In this document: positions 1-6,273 of the stretch, one piece after another | Layout: every line of letters begins with the position of its first letter | Position numbering within the stretch: position 1 is the stretch's first letter | Assembly: GCA_016199325.1 (NCBI GenBank) | Contig: JACQGW010000002.1 | Location: 1-12,540 of the forward strand | Source: Chloroflexota bacterium | GTDB lineage: Bacteria; Chloroflexota; Dehalococcoidia; JACQGW01 | DNA length: 12,540 nucleotides | Direction of reading: 5' to 3' | The notes under the pieces: generated by a model | The model's input: the letters and a program-made list of their open reading frames with translations, nothing else | What the model was told of the DNA's origin: nothing | The model's database searches: none | Made by a program: the position numbers and the translations under genes

Positions 1-1
1 A

Positions 2-50
2 GGGGTCGGAGGTCGGGGGCTGGGTGTCGGGGGTCGGGGGCCGGGGAGCG
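2..50. repeat. Degenerate heptanucleotide tandem array, consensus GGGGTCG
   Basis: Seven consecutive 7-base units are in exact phase: ggggtcg, gaggtcg, ggggctg, ggtgtcg, ggggtcg, ggggccg and gggagcg. Most differ from the consensus at one or two positions. The array starts at the window edge, so it may extend further left. The plus strand carries several G-runs of three or more, giving G-quadruplex potential, though this is only inferred from composition. No gene is seen in bases 1-316. Bases 51-144 hold nothing further I recognise. Confidence 0.7.
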
Positions 51-144
51 GAAGGTGCAGGCCCCGCTCAGGCGGCGGGAGCACCGGGCCGCACCGGCGA
101 GCGTACGTCCAGAAAGAAGGCCGAATCTCCGACCGCGCGCCGCT

Positions 145-207
145 GAGACCGCTCGCGAGAAACCAGAAACGAGAAGCCCGAAACCCGAAACCCCAAACCA
201 GGAACTC
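145..207. repeat. Second heptanucleotide tandem array, consensus GAAACCC
   Basis: Seven in-phase 7-base units run from 159 to 207: gaaacca, gaaacga, gaagccc, gaaaccc, gaaaccc, caaacca and ggaactc. A further related unit (gagaccg, 145-151) sits in the same phase one step upstream, separated by ctcgcga. The run is unusually A-rich for this window and ends 16 bases before the -10 element of the first operon. Its reverse complement (GGGTTTC) resembles the GGGGTCG consensus of the array at 2-50, so the two may be inverted members of one repeat family. Confidence 0.7.
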
Positions 208-219
208 CCCCCCGCTTTC

Positions 220-228
220 TGGTACAAT
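220..228 (+). promoter_or_regulatory. Extended -10 promoter for the amidohydrolase-UbiX-UbiD operon
   Basis: TGG followed by TACAAT (223-228) is a TGn-extended -10 element one base away from TATAAT. It lies in otherwise GC-rich DNA about 90 bases upstream of the first start codon. No convincing -35 hexamer is visible: the expected place, about 200-206, is the end of the heptamer array and reads aggaact. An extended -10 can compensate for a weak -35. Transcription would begin near 235, giving a leader of roughly 80 bases. Confidence 0.5.
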
Positions 229-230
229 CA

Positions 231-287
231 GGCCGGCCGAAGGCGACGATCGGGGCGTCCACCGCTCGATCGTCCGCGCTGCCGGCC
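231..287 (+). promoter_or_regulatory. Nested dyad in the leader: possible operator or structured 5' UTR
   Basis: Two nested perfect inverted repeats are visible. The outer arms are GGCCGGC (231-237) and GCCGGCC (281-287). The inner arms are GACGATCG (245-252) and CGATCGTC (267-274), separated by 14 bases. The inner half-sites are centred 22 bp apart, about two helical turns, which would suit a dimeric repressor placed just downstream of the -10. In RNA the same bases could form a hairpin before the ribosome-binding site GGAAGGAG (301-308). The outer left arm spans the likely transcription start, so only the inner stem is certain to be transcribed. Confidence 0.4.
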
Positions 288-316
288 TTCAGTTTTGCCC
301 GGAAGGAGTTCGGATC

Positions 317-1696
317 GTGGAAGCTCCCTACTCGCCAGACCTCGTCGTCAAGGATGGCCTCGTCGTCAGCCACGGCCTCGTCCGGCGGGCCGACGTCGCC
401 ATACAGTCCGGCAAGATCCGCGCGATCGGCCGCGGGCTACCGCTCGGCCAGGCGACCGATGTGATCGACGCCGCCGGCCGCTACGTGCTCCCTGGCGCAA
501 TCGACGCCCACGTCCATCCCATGCACGCCGACACCGTCCAGTCCTGCTCGGTCGGTGGGCTGCACGGCGGCGCTCTGACCCTGCTCCACTTCATCTACGA
601 CGATCCGCAGCGCGGGCTGCTGGCGACCGTCCGCCCGGCGCTCGACGAGGCGAGGGCGACCTCGGTGGCGGACTTCGCGATCCACGCCCGACTCGGCCGC
701 GGTGAGCAGCGCGCCGAGATCCCAGCGGTCGCCGAGCTCGGCATCAGCTCCTTCAAGATGTTCATGGCCTACAAGCGCCGCGGCATCCAGATCGAGGACG
801 ACGACCTGTTGCGCATCTTCCGGGAGATCGCGGCGGTCGGCGGGCTGGCGATGGTCCACGCCGAGAACGGCAACCTGATCGACGCCGTCGAAGACCAGCT
901 CATCGCCGCCGGCAGGAACGACGCCCGCGCCTACACCGCCAGCCGGCCTGCCATCGCCGAGGTCGAGGCCACCAATCGGGCCATCGCCATTGCCGAGGTC
1001 GCCGATTGCCCCCTCTACGTCGTCCACATCTCCGCCGCCGGCTGCCTCGACCACGTCCGCCGGGCGAAGTCGGCCGGCCGGCCGGTCTTCGCCGAGACCT
1101 GCGTCCACTACCTGACGCTAACCGAGGAGACGACCGAGCAGGCAGGCGTCCTGGCGAAGATCGCGCCGCCGCTCCGGACGGCGGCCGACCAGGACGCCCT
1201 CTGGGCCGCCATTCGCGACGGCACCGTCGACGCCGTCGCCTCCGACCACGGGGGTTACTCTCGGGAGGAGAAGTACCGGCCGTCCGGCAGCATCTGGGAG
1301 GCCGGCTTCGGCGCGCCGGGCGTCGAGACGCTCCTTCCGGTCGTCTACCATGCCGGCGTTGCCGCCGGGAAGATCACCATCGCCCAGCTCGTCCGAGTCC
1401 TCGCCGAGCGGCCGGCCGAGGTGTTCGGCATCGCCGACCGCAAGGGGAGCATCCAGCCGGACCTGGATGCCGACCTCCTGATCTGGAACCCGCAGGGGAG
1501 CCAGACCATCACCGCCTCCGGCCTGCATACGAGCACGTTCTACACGCTCTACGAGGGCTGGCAGTGTCAGGGTCGGCTCGACATCGCCATCCAGCGGGGA
1601 CGAGTGGTCCTGCGCGACGGCCAGTGTCTGGCCCGGCCGGGCGACGGCCAGTTCCTCGCCCGTGGCCAGGGCGCGCAGCTCCCGGTCGACGCTTGA
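317..1696 (+). CDS. Hydantoinase/dihydropyrimidinase-type cyclic amidohydrolase
   Basis: A 459-residue cytoplasmic metal-dependent amidohydrolase of the hydantoinase/dihydropyrimidinase family, which opens cyclic amide or imide rings by hydrolysis. The binuclear metal site looks complete: H65 and H67 in the DAHVH motif, K147 in SFKMFMAY (the carboxylated lysine), H181 in VHAEN, H237 in VVHIS and D310 in ASDHGG. Y152 after the lysine matches the conserved catalytic-pocket tyrosine of the family. Length is normal. The GTG start at 317 is chosen because GGAAGGAG lies eight bases upstream. It is first in an operon, with 20 bases to the next gene. No N-carbamoyl hydrolase or racemase is nearby, so classical hydantoin or pyrimidine breakdown is not shown here. 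Allantoinase or another cyclic amidase is possible; family assignment is firm, substrate is not. Confidence 0.9.
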   Translation: MEAPYSPDLVVKDGLVVSHGLVRRADVAIQSGKIRAIGRGLPLGQATDVIDAAGRYVLPGAIDAHVHPMHADTVQSCSVGGLHGGALTLLHFIYDDPQRGLLATVRPALDEARATSVADFAIHARLGRGEQRAEIPAVAELGISSFKMFMAYKRRGIQIEDDDLLRIFREIAAVGGLAMVHAENGNLIDAVEDQLIAAGRNDARAYTASRPAIAEVEATNRAIAIAEVADCPLYVVHISAAGCLDHVRRAKSAGRPVFAETCVHYLTLTEETTEQAGVLAKIAPPLRTAADQDALWAAIRDGTVDAVASDHGGYSREEKYRPSGSIWEAGFGAPGVETLLPVVYHAGVAAGKITIAQLVRVLAERPAEVFGIADRKGSIQPDLDADLLIWNPQGSQTITASGLHTSTFYTLYEGWQCQGRLDIAIQRGRVVLRDGQCLARPGDGQFLARGQGAQLPVDA

Positions 1697-1716
1697 CAGC
1701 CACGAGAGGTGATTCA

Positions 1717-2229
1717 ATGGCAGGAGAACCGGTGGCTGGAGGACCTGCTCTGCCCGATTCCATCGTCGAGATCCTGGACGGAACGAGCCTGGCGGCGAAA
1801 GAGGGCGAGACCTTTCTGCTGATGACCGCCGCGGAGACCGGCTGGCCCCACCTGGCGCTGTTGAGTGTGGGCGAGATCGTCGCCACCTCGGCGCGCGAGC
1901 TGCGTCTGGCGCTCTGGCCGGGCACCGGCACCACCGCCAACCTGACGCGGACCGGGAAGGCCACGCTGGCGTTCGTCCACGACGGCGCCGCCTACACCAT
2001 CCGGCTTGCCACACGTGGCCTGGGCGATGTGGCGGTCGGCAAGCAGACGCTGGTCTGCTTCGCCGCCCAGGTGGTCGACGTCGTCGCGCACGTCGCCGAC
2101 TACGCCGACCTGACGGGGGGGATCACCTTCCGGCTCAAGCGGCCCGACGCGATCGTGCCGCGCTGGGAGCGGACCATCGCCGGGCTGCGCGGGCTGGACG
2201 ATCCGGCGAAGGCGGCCGGGCAGGCTTGA
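1717..2229 (+). CDS. Pyridoxamine 5'-phosphate oxidase-like flavoprotein (split beta-barrel)
   Basis: A 170-residue soluble protein whose pattern matches small PNPOx-like flavin-binding proteins. Alternating hydrophobic strands appear at about 31-38 (ETFLLMTA), 45-50, 61-67 and 81-88 (KATLAFVHD), with a long strand at about 110-126. The stretch GTGTTANLTRTGKATLAF resembles the segment of the fold that carries flavin-phosphate contacts. Start ATG 1717 is preceded by GAGAGGTGA (1704-1712). The reading frame continues upstream inside the amidohydrolase gene, but that part is a shadow. The gene sits 20 bases after the amidohydrolase and 12 bases before ubiX. Members of this fold bind FMN, F420 or haem, and many are uncharacterised, so a reductase or flavin-handling role is only inferred from the operon. 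Confidence 0.7.
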   Translation: MAGEPVAGGPALPDSIVEILDGTSLAAKEGETFLLMTAAETGWPHLALLSVGEIVATSARELRLALWPGTGTTANLTRTGKATLAFVHDGAAYTIRLATRGLGDVAVGKQTLVCFAAQVVDVVAHVADYADLTGGITFRLKRPDAIVPRWERTIAGLRGLDDPAKAAGQA

Positions 2230-2241
2230 GGTATCGGTAGA

Positions 2242-2820
2242 ATGCGGCTGATCGTCGGGATGACCGGCGCCAGCGGGGCGATCTTCGGGGTGCGGCTGCT
2301 CGAGCGGCTGCGCGATCTGGAGGTCGAGACGCACCTGGTTGTGAGCAAATGGGCCGAGCGCACCATCGAGCACGAGACGGCCTGCACGGTCGCGGCGGTC
2401 CAGGCGCTGGCCTCGGTCGTCCACCCCGTCCGGAACCAGGCGGCGCCGATCTCCAGCGGCTCCTTCCGCACCGACGGCATGGTCATCGTGCCGTGCAGCG
2501 TCAAGACGCTGGCGGCTATCGCCCACGGCTTCGCCGACAACCTGATCGGCCGCGCCGCCGACGTGGCGCTGAAGGAACGGCGGAAGCTCGTCCTGGTCGT
2601 CCGGGAGACGCCGCTGAGCGACATCCATCTGGAGAACATGCTCAAGCTCTCCCGCATGGGCGCCGTCATCTTGCCGCCCGTCCCGGCCTTCTACAACCAT
2701 CCGCAGACCATCGACGACGTCGTCGACCACCTCGTCGCCCGGATCCTCGACCAGTTCGGCTTGAATCCCGACTGGGCAAGGCGCTGGGACGGCCGGCTCA
2801 CGCGGCAGAGAAAGGAGTGA
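2242..2820 (+). CDS. ubiX: UbiX/Pad1-type flavin prenyltransferase
   Basis: A 192-residue flavin prenyltransferase, expected to attach a dimethylallyl group to FMN to make prenylated FMN, the cofactor of UbiD decarboxylases. The N-terminal FMN-binding motif GMTGASGAIFG covers residues 6-16. Further UbiX signatures are SSGSF (71-75), VPCSVKTLAAIA (83-94), DNLIGRAADVALKERR (99-114), RETPL (121-125) and the LPPVPAFYNHP segment (144-154) with Y151. Length is typical. A GAGG overlapping the upstream stop (2228-2231) serves ATG 2242. It ends six bases before the UbiD-family gene, and its last codons carry that gene's ribosome-binding site (AAAGGAG), so the two are probably translationally coupled. 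No membrane segment is seen. Confidence 0.93.
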   Translation: MRLIVGMTGASGAIFGVRLLERLRDLEVETHLVVSKWAERTIEHETACTVAAVQALASVVHPVRNQAAPISSGSFRTDGMVIVPCSVKTLAAIAHGFADNLIGRAADVALKERRKLVLVVRETPLSDIHLENMLKLSRMGAVILPPVPAFYNHPQTIDDVVDHLVARILDQFGLNPDWARRWDGRLTRQRKE

Positions 2821-2826
2821 CGTTCG

Positions 2827-4164
2827 ATGCGTAAGTTCACGGAATCGTTGCGGGCTCGGGGCGAGCTGCTCGTCGTCGAGCGGGAGGTGGACCCCAGGTT
2901 CGAGCTGGCGGCGGTGACCGCCAAAGTGGGGAAGACCAGCAACAAGGCGGTGCTGTTCAACCGGGTCAGGGGCACGCGGTTCCCGGTCGTCACGAACCTG
3001 TACGGGAGCCGTGAGCGCCTTGCCAGCGTCATCGGGATCGAGGTCGGCGACTTCTGCCGCGAGTGGGGCCGCCTGACGACGCCGGGCCGCTTCGCCGGCG
3101 CCTACACCCGGGACGTGCCGATGCCCGGCGACCTCGTGTACGGCAAGCTCAGCGATCTGCCGCTCATCACCTACTGCGAGCGCGACGCCGGGCCGTACTT
3201 CACGTCGGCGATCTTCCTGGGCAAGGAGCCCGAGACGGGCGTGCCGAACCTCTCGTTCCACCGCTCCATGTACGTGAGTGACGAGGAGCTGCGGGTCCGG
3301 CTGGGTCCCACCCATCATCTGACGATATACCACGAAAAGGCCGAGGCGATGGGCAAGCCGTTGGAGGCCGCCATCCTGATCGGACCGCCGCCCGCGGTCG
3401 TCCTGGCGGCGGCGGCGCCGGTGCCGTACGAGGCCGACGAGCTCGAGGTCGCCGCCCAGTTGGCCGGCCGCCCCATCGACATGCGGCCGTGTCGCTCCAT
3501 CGACGTGATGGTGCCCGCCGACACGGAGATCGTCGTCGAAGGGCGGTTCCTGCCGAACGAGCGCCGGCCGGAAGGCCCCTTCGGCGAGTTCATGGGCTAC
3601 TACGTCGAGGTGGGGAACAACGCCGTCTTCGAGGTGCTTGACGTCTCCTGGCGCCCCGGCGCGCTGTTCCACAGCATCCTCTCTGGCTCGGGGGAGGAGC
3701 TGCGTACGCTGGAGCTGGCGCTGGCGGCCAACATCTACCAGCGGGTCAGCGCCGTGCTCCCCGGCATCGTGGATGTGACGTGCACCCCCTTCGTCACCCA
3801 CGCCGTCATCAAGGTCCGCCAAAAGTACGAGGGCCACGCCCGCCAGGTGCTGCTGGCGGCGCTGGGCGCTGCGCCGACCTGGTGCAAGGTCTGCACCGTC
3901 GTGGACGAGGACGTCGACATCTACGACATGGACGACGTGATGTGGGCGGTGCTGACCCGGGCGCGGGTGGACCAGGCGGTGATGGTCCTCCAGAACATTC
4001 CGTCGTTCTACCGGGACGCGCACAAGGACCACTGGGGCCGGCTCGCCATCGACGCCACCATCCCCTGGGGCCGAAAGGCGGAGTTCGAGCGCAAGCGCGT
4101 CCCCGGCGCCGCGGATCTCGACCTTGGGAAGTACCTGGCTCCGGCGGATGCTGGGAGCTCATAG
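2827..4164 (+). CDS. UbiD-family prenylated-FMN-dependent decarboxylase
   Basis: A 445-residue UbiD-family enzyme performing reversible non-oxidative decarboxylation of aromatic, heteroaromatic or alpha,beta-unsaturated acids with prenylated FMN. The Glu-x4-Glu part of the catalytic triad is visible in ERRPEGPFGEFMGYY (245-259) as E249 and E254, and R146 in NLSFHRSMY (141-149) fits the catalytic arginine. N141 and H163/H164 are candidates for cofactor metal ligands. The protein is shorter than ubiquinone-pathway UbiD (about 490 residues) and lies beside an amidohydrolase, so a catabolic decarboxylase is more likely than a role in ubiquinone synthesis. ATG 2827 follows AAAGGAG (2811-2817). The stop codon abuts an inverted-repeat element. 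Family is certain; substrate is unknown. Confidence 0.92.
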   Translation: MRKFTESLRARGELLVVEREVDPRFELAAVTAKVGKTSNKAVLFNRVRGTRFPVVTNLYGSRERLASVIGIEVGDFCREWGRLTTPGRFAGAYTRDVPMPGDLVYGKLSDLPLITYCERDAGPYFTSAIFLGKEPETGVPNLSFHRSMYVSDEELRVRLGPTHHLTIYHEKAEAMGKPLEAAILIGPPPAVVLAAAAPVPYEADELEVAAQLAGRPIDMRPCRSIDVMVPADTEIVVEGRFLPNERRPEGPFGEFMGYYVEVGNNAVFEVLDVSWRPGALFHSILSGSGEELRTLELALAANIYQRVSAVLPGIVDVTCTPFVTHAVIKVRQKYEGHARQVLLAALGAAPTWCKVCTVVDEDVDIYDMDDVMWAVLTRARVDQAVMVLQNIPSFYRDAHKDHWGRLAIDATIPWGRKAEFERKRVPGAADLDLGKYLAPADAGSS

Positions 4165-4324
4165 GAACTCGTCGGAACTCGCGACCTCTCCGTCATGCTG
4201 AGCCGCAGCGAAGCATCTCCCCGGTCGCTACTTGTTTGGTCCGAGAGAGATGCTTCGCTGCGGCTCAGCATGACGGGCAGGAGGGCTCGCTGCGGCTCAA
4301 CACGACAGCGCTCCCCCGAGTTCC
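4164..4324. repeat. Nested inverted-repeat element with a perfect 30-bp stem
   Basis: The core is a perfect 30-bp inverted repeat: left arm 4190-4219 (begins CCGTCATGCTGAG) and right arm 4247-4276 (ends CTCAGCATGACGG), with a 27-base loop. A degraded part-copy of the right arm follows at about 4285-4308 (ctcgctgcggctcaacacg). Outside the core, GGAACTCG occurs twice on the left (4164-4171, 4174-4181) and its reverse complement once on the right (4317-4324). There is no coding potential. The form suggests a REP- or MITE-like element. The RNA hairpin could also attenuate transcription between the UbiD gene and the next gene. Confidence 0.75.
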
Positions 4325-4358
4325 CCCGAGCGAGCCAGGAGTAGCATGAGGAGGAACC

Positions 4359-5342
4359 GTGAGGGTCTGGGTTCTTGGCAACGTCCATGAGGCATGCCTC
4401 GACCGGCTGCGGCCGCACCTGGAGCTGGTCGACGGTCGAGGGTCGAGCCGCGCTGAGCTCCTGGCGGGCGTCGGCCAGTATGAGGTCATTCTCTTGCGGA
4501 TCGAGCACCGCATCGACCGTGAGGTCTTCGAGCGAGGCACCCGCTTGCGGATCGTTTCGCTGGCCTCTGCGGGCGCCGACCACGTCGACCACACCGCTGC
4601 TCGCCAGCACGGCGTCGTCGTCCTCAACTCGCCCGGCGCCAACGCGCAATCCGTCGCCGAGCTGACGATCGCCCAGATGGTGAACCTGGCCCGCCGCACG
4701 ATCCTGGCCCATCGGGACGTCCGCTCGGGCATCTACGAGCGCGAGATCTACGGCGGCGTCGAGATCGCCGGCAGGACGCTCGGCATCGTGGGCCTCGGCC
4801 AGATCGGCAGCCGGGTCGCGCGCCTGGCTCTGGCGTTCGGCATGCGGGTCATCGCCTGCGATCCGTACGTGCGGTACGTCTACGACCCGACAAGCCTGGC
4901 GCCGGAGAGCCCGCCTGTGCCGCTGGTGTCATTGGAAGAGGTGCTCGATCAGTCCGACTTCGTGTCCATCCACACGCCGCTGACGGACGAGACGTACCAC
5001 CTGATCAACGCCCGGCGGCTGGCGCTGATGCGGCCGACGGCGTTCTTGCTGAACCTGGCGCGCGGCCCGATCGTCGCCGAGGCGGACCTGTACGACGCGC
5101 TGCGGCTGGGCCGGATCGCCGGCGCGGCCCTGGACGTGTTTGAGACGGAGCCGTGCTACAGCTCGCCGCTCTTCACGCTGGACAACTGCCTGGTCACGCC
5201 GCACATCGCCGGCATCACCGAGGACGCCCAGCAGCGGATCGGCGTCACGACGGCAGAGCGCCTGCTGGCAGCCATCCGCCGGCTGGAGCCGGCGCCGGTC
5301 GTCGCACAGCCGACCGGACACCCAGTGATGCCGACGAACTGA
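4359..5342 (+). CDS. D-isomer-specific 2-hydroxyacid dehydrogenase (NAD-type)
   Basis: A 327-residue oxidoreductase that interconverts D-2-hydroxy acids and 2-oxo acids. The Rossmann motif GLGQIG spans 145-150. D168 at the end of the second strand (VIACDPY) is the usual mark of NAD preference. The catalytic triad is intact: R235 in NLARGP, E264 in FETEP and H282 in TPHIAG. Length is typical for the phosphoglycerate dehydrogenase/CtBP-like group without regulatory domains. The GTG start at 4359 follows AGGAGG with only four bases between; an ATG at 4346 is out of frame. It lies 194 bases beyond the UbiD gene, across the inverted-repeat element, so it may belong to the same pathway but need not share the transcript. 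No promoter was recognised in that gap. Substrate is unknown. Confidence 0.9.
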   Translation: MRVWVLGNVHEACLDRLRPHLELVDGRGSSRAELLAGVGQYEVILLRIEHRIDREVFERGTRLRIVSLASAGADHVDHTAARQHGVVVLNSPGANAQSVAELTIAQMVNLARRTILAHRDVRSGIYEREIYGGVEIAGRTLGIVGLGQIGSRVARLALAFGMRVIACDPYVRYVYDPTSLAPESPPVPLVSLEEVLDQSDFVSIHTPLTDETYHLINARRLALMRPTAFLLNLARGPIVAEADLYDALRLGRIAGAALDVFETEPCYSSPLFTLDNCLVTPHIAGITEDAQQRIGVTTAERLLAAIRRLEPAPVVAQPTGHPVMPTN

Positions 5343-5354
5343 GTTGGCAGACGC

Positions 5355-5420
5355 CGGGGAGCGGCGCACTGCGAACCAGCGCCGTCGTTCGTAGTGCGCA
5401 CGTAAGTGCGCCGTTCCCCG
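5355..5420. terminator. Hairpin region between convergent operons, possible bidirectional terminator
   Basis: The 131-base gap between two converging genes holds a 16-bp stem: CGGGGAGCGGCGCACT (5355-5370) against AGTGCGCCGTTCCCCG (5405-5420), 15 of 16 Watson-Crick plus one wobble pair. A competing 13-bp stem pairs 5364-5376 with 5387-5399 (12 of 13, loop of 10). AGTGCGC occurs twice on the right (5393-5399 and 5405-5411), so the left arm has two partners. There is no T-run on either side, so intrinsic termination is not proven. Position at the meeting point of two operons is the main argument. Confidence 0.45.
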
Positions 5421-5473
5421 CCGAACACCGGATCAACGCGTCAAAGTTCGTTACGGCGTTAGGATTGCCGGTC

Positions 5474-6250
5474 TCAGGCGCGTGCGCCGGCCCTCCCGGC
5501 TTGGAGCGTTCTCAGCCCGGCCTGGGCGGCCGCCATGAGCATGCGAGCGTCGCCGGCGACCGTGATGAACTGGAAGCCCTGCCTGGCCCGCTGCACGCCT
5601 TCCTCCGGCGAAGCCCCGGCGAGTCCCGAGATCTTGCCTGTGTTCCGACAGGCCTGGACGACCCGCTCCAGGGCCCGGGCGTGCTCCTCCCGATGGGGTG
5701 CTTCCTTCGGCGAGAAACCCATCGACAGCGCCAGGTCGGCCGGCCCGACCCAGCAGCCGTCGATCCCCGGGACGGCCATGATGGCCTCGGCGTTCTCGAC
5801 AGCCTGGGCGCTCTCGATCTGCACGGCCAGGAAGAGCTGATCGTCGATCCACTCGGGATAGTCGTCGCCGTACGCTTTCGCGCGTCCCCACCCCCACGAG
5901 CGAGCACCGATCGGCGGGAATCGACAGGCGGCGGCCGCCGCCCGGGCGTCTTCGACGGTGTGGACCATCGGCACGACGATGCCCAGCATCCCCTCGTCGA
6001 GCAGCCGGCCGATCAGGGTGTAGTTGTTCGCGGCGACTCGGGCCATCGGCACGGCGCTGCCGCCGGCTATGGCCGCCAGTGCCAGGATCGTCGAATCGGG
6101 GCCCCAGGAGCCGTGCTGGGTGTCCAGGAGCAGAAAATCGATGCCGCAGTTGCTCAGGAGCTCGGCGGCGAGCGGTGAGCCCAGCCCGAGCGAGTAGCCG
6201 AACGCCGGCTCGCCCCGGAGCATGGTCTGTTTGGCGGTGTTGACTCTCAT
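5474..6250 (-). CDS. HpcH/HpaI-family aldolase
   Basis: A 258-residue class II (metal-dependent) aldolase of the HpcH/HpaI/citrate lyase beta family, which cleaves 4-hydroxy-2-oxo acids to pyruvate or another 2-oxo acid plus an aldehyde. Active-site residues fit the family: D43 and H46 in LLDTQHG, R71 after VPMA, PPIGAR at 112-117, E146 in VQIES and D172 in GPADLAL (the last two binding the metal). The reading frame runs on far upstream inside the neighbouring gene, but ATG 6250 is chosen because GAAGGAG (6261-6267) sits ten bases before it and the family begins here. It is last in the six-gene minus-strand operon, 23 bases after the dehydrogenase. Related enzymes act on 2-keto-3-deoxy sugar acids or homoprotocatechuate intermediates; the dehydratase upstream favours a sugar-acid type. 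Confidence 0.9.
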   Translation of the reverse strand: MRVNTAKQTMLRGEPAFGYSLGLGSPLAAELLSNCGIDFLLLDTQHGSWGPDSTILALAAIAGGSAVPMARVAANNYTLIGRLLDEGMLGIVVPMVHTVEDARAAAAACRFPPIGARSWGWGRAKAYGDDYPEWIDDQLFLAVQIESAQAVENAEAIMAVPGIDGCWVGPADLALSMGFSPKEAPHREEHARALERVVQACRNTGKISGLAGASPEEGVQRARQGFQFITVAGDARMLMAAAQAGLRTLQAGRAGARA

Positions 6251-6273
6251 CGTCGTAAGTCTCCTTCTATGTC

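Noticed and set aside
290..300. Intrinsic terminator from the leader stem plus TTTT (293-296)
   Set aside because: The T-run is only four bases, six bases beyond the stem, and it would end the operon's own transcript; a leader structure or operator is a better reading.
55..705. Arg/Pro-rich open frame at the left end of the plus strand
   Set aside because: It overlaps the amidohydrolase start in another frame and crosses the heptamer array and promoter; the composition is typical of non-coding GC-rich frames.
1006..1716. N-terminal extension of the PNPOx-like protein
   Set aside because: It is Arg/Pro-rich shadow translation of the amidohydrolase gene; ATG 1717 has its own ribosome-binding site.
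1714..4032. Long open frame on the minus strand
   Set aside because: It lies antisense to four well-supported genes, has no recognisable domain, and its composition is that of a GC-rich shadow frame.
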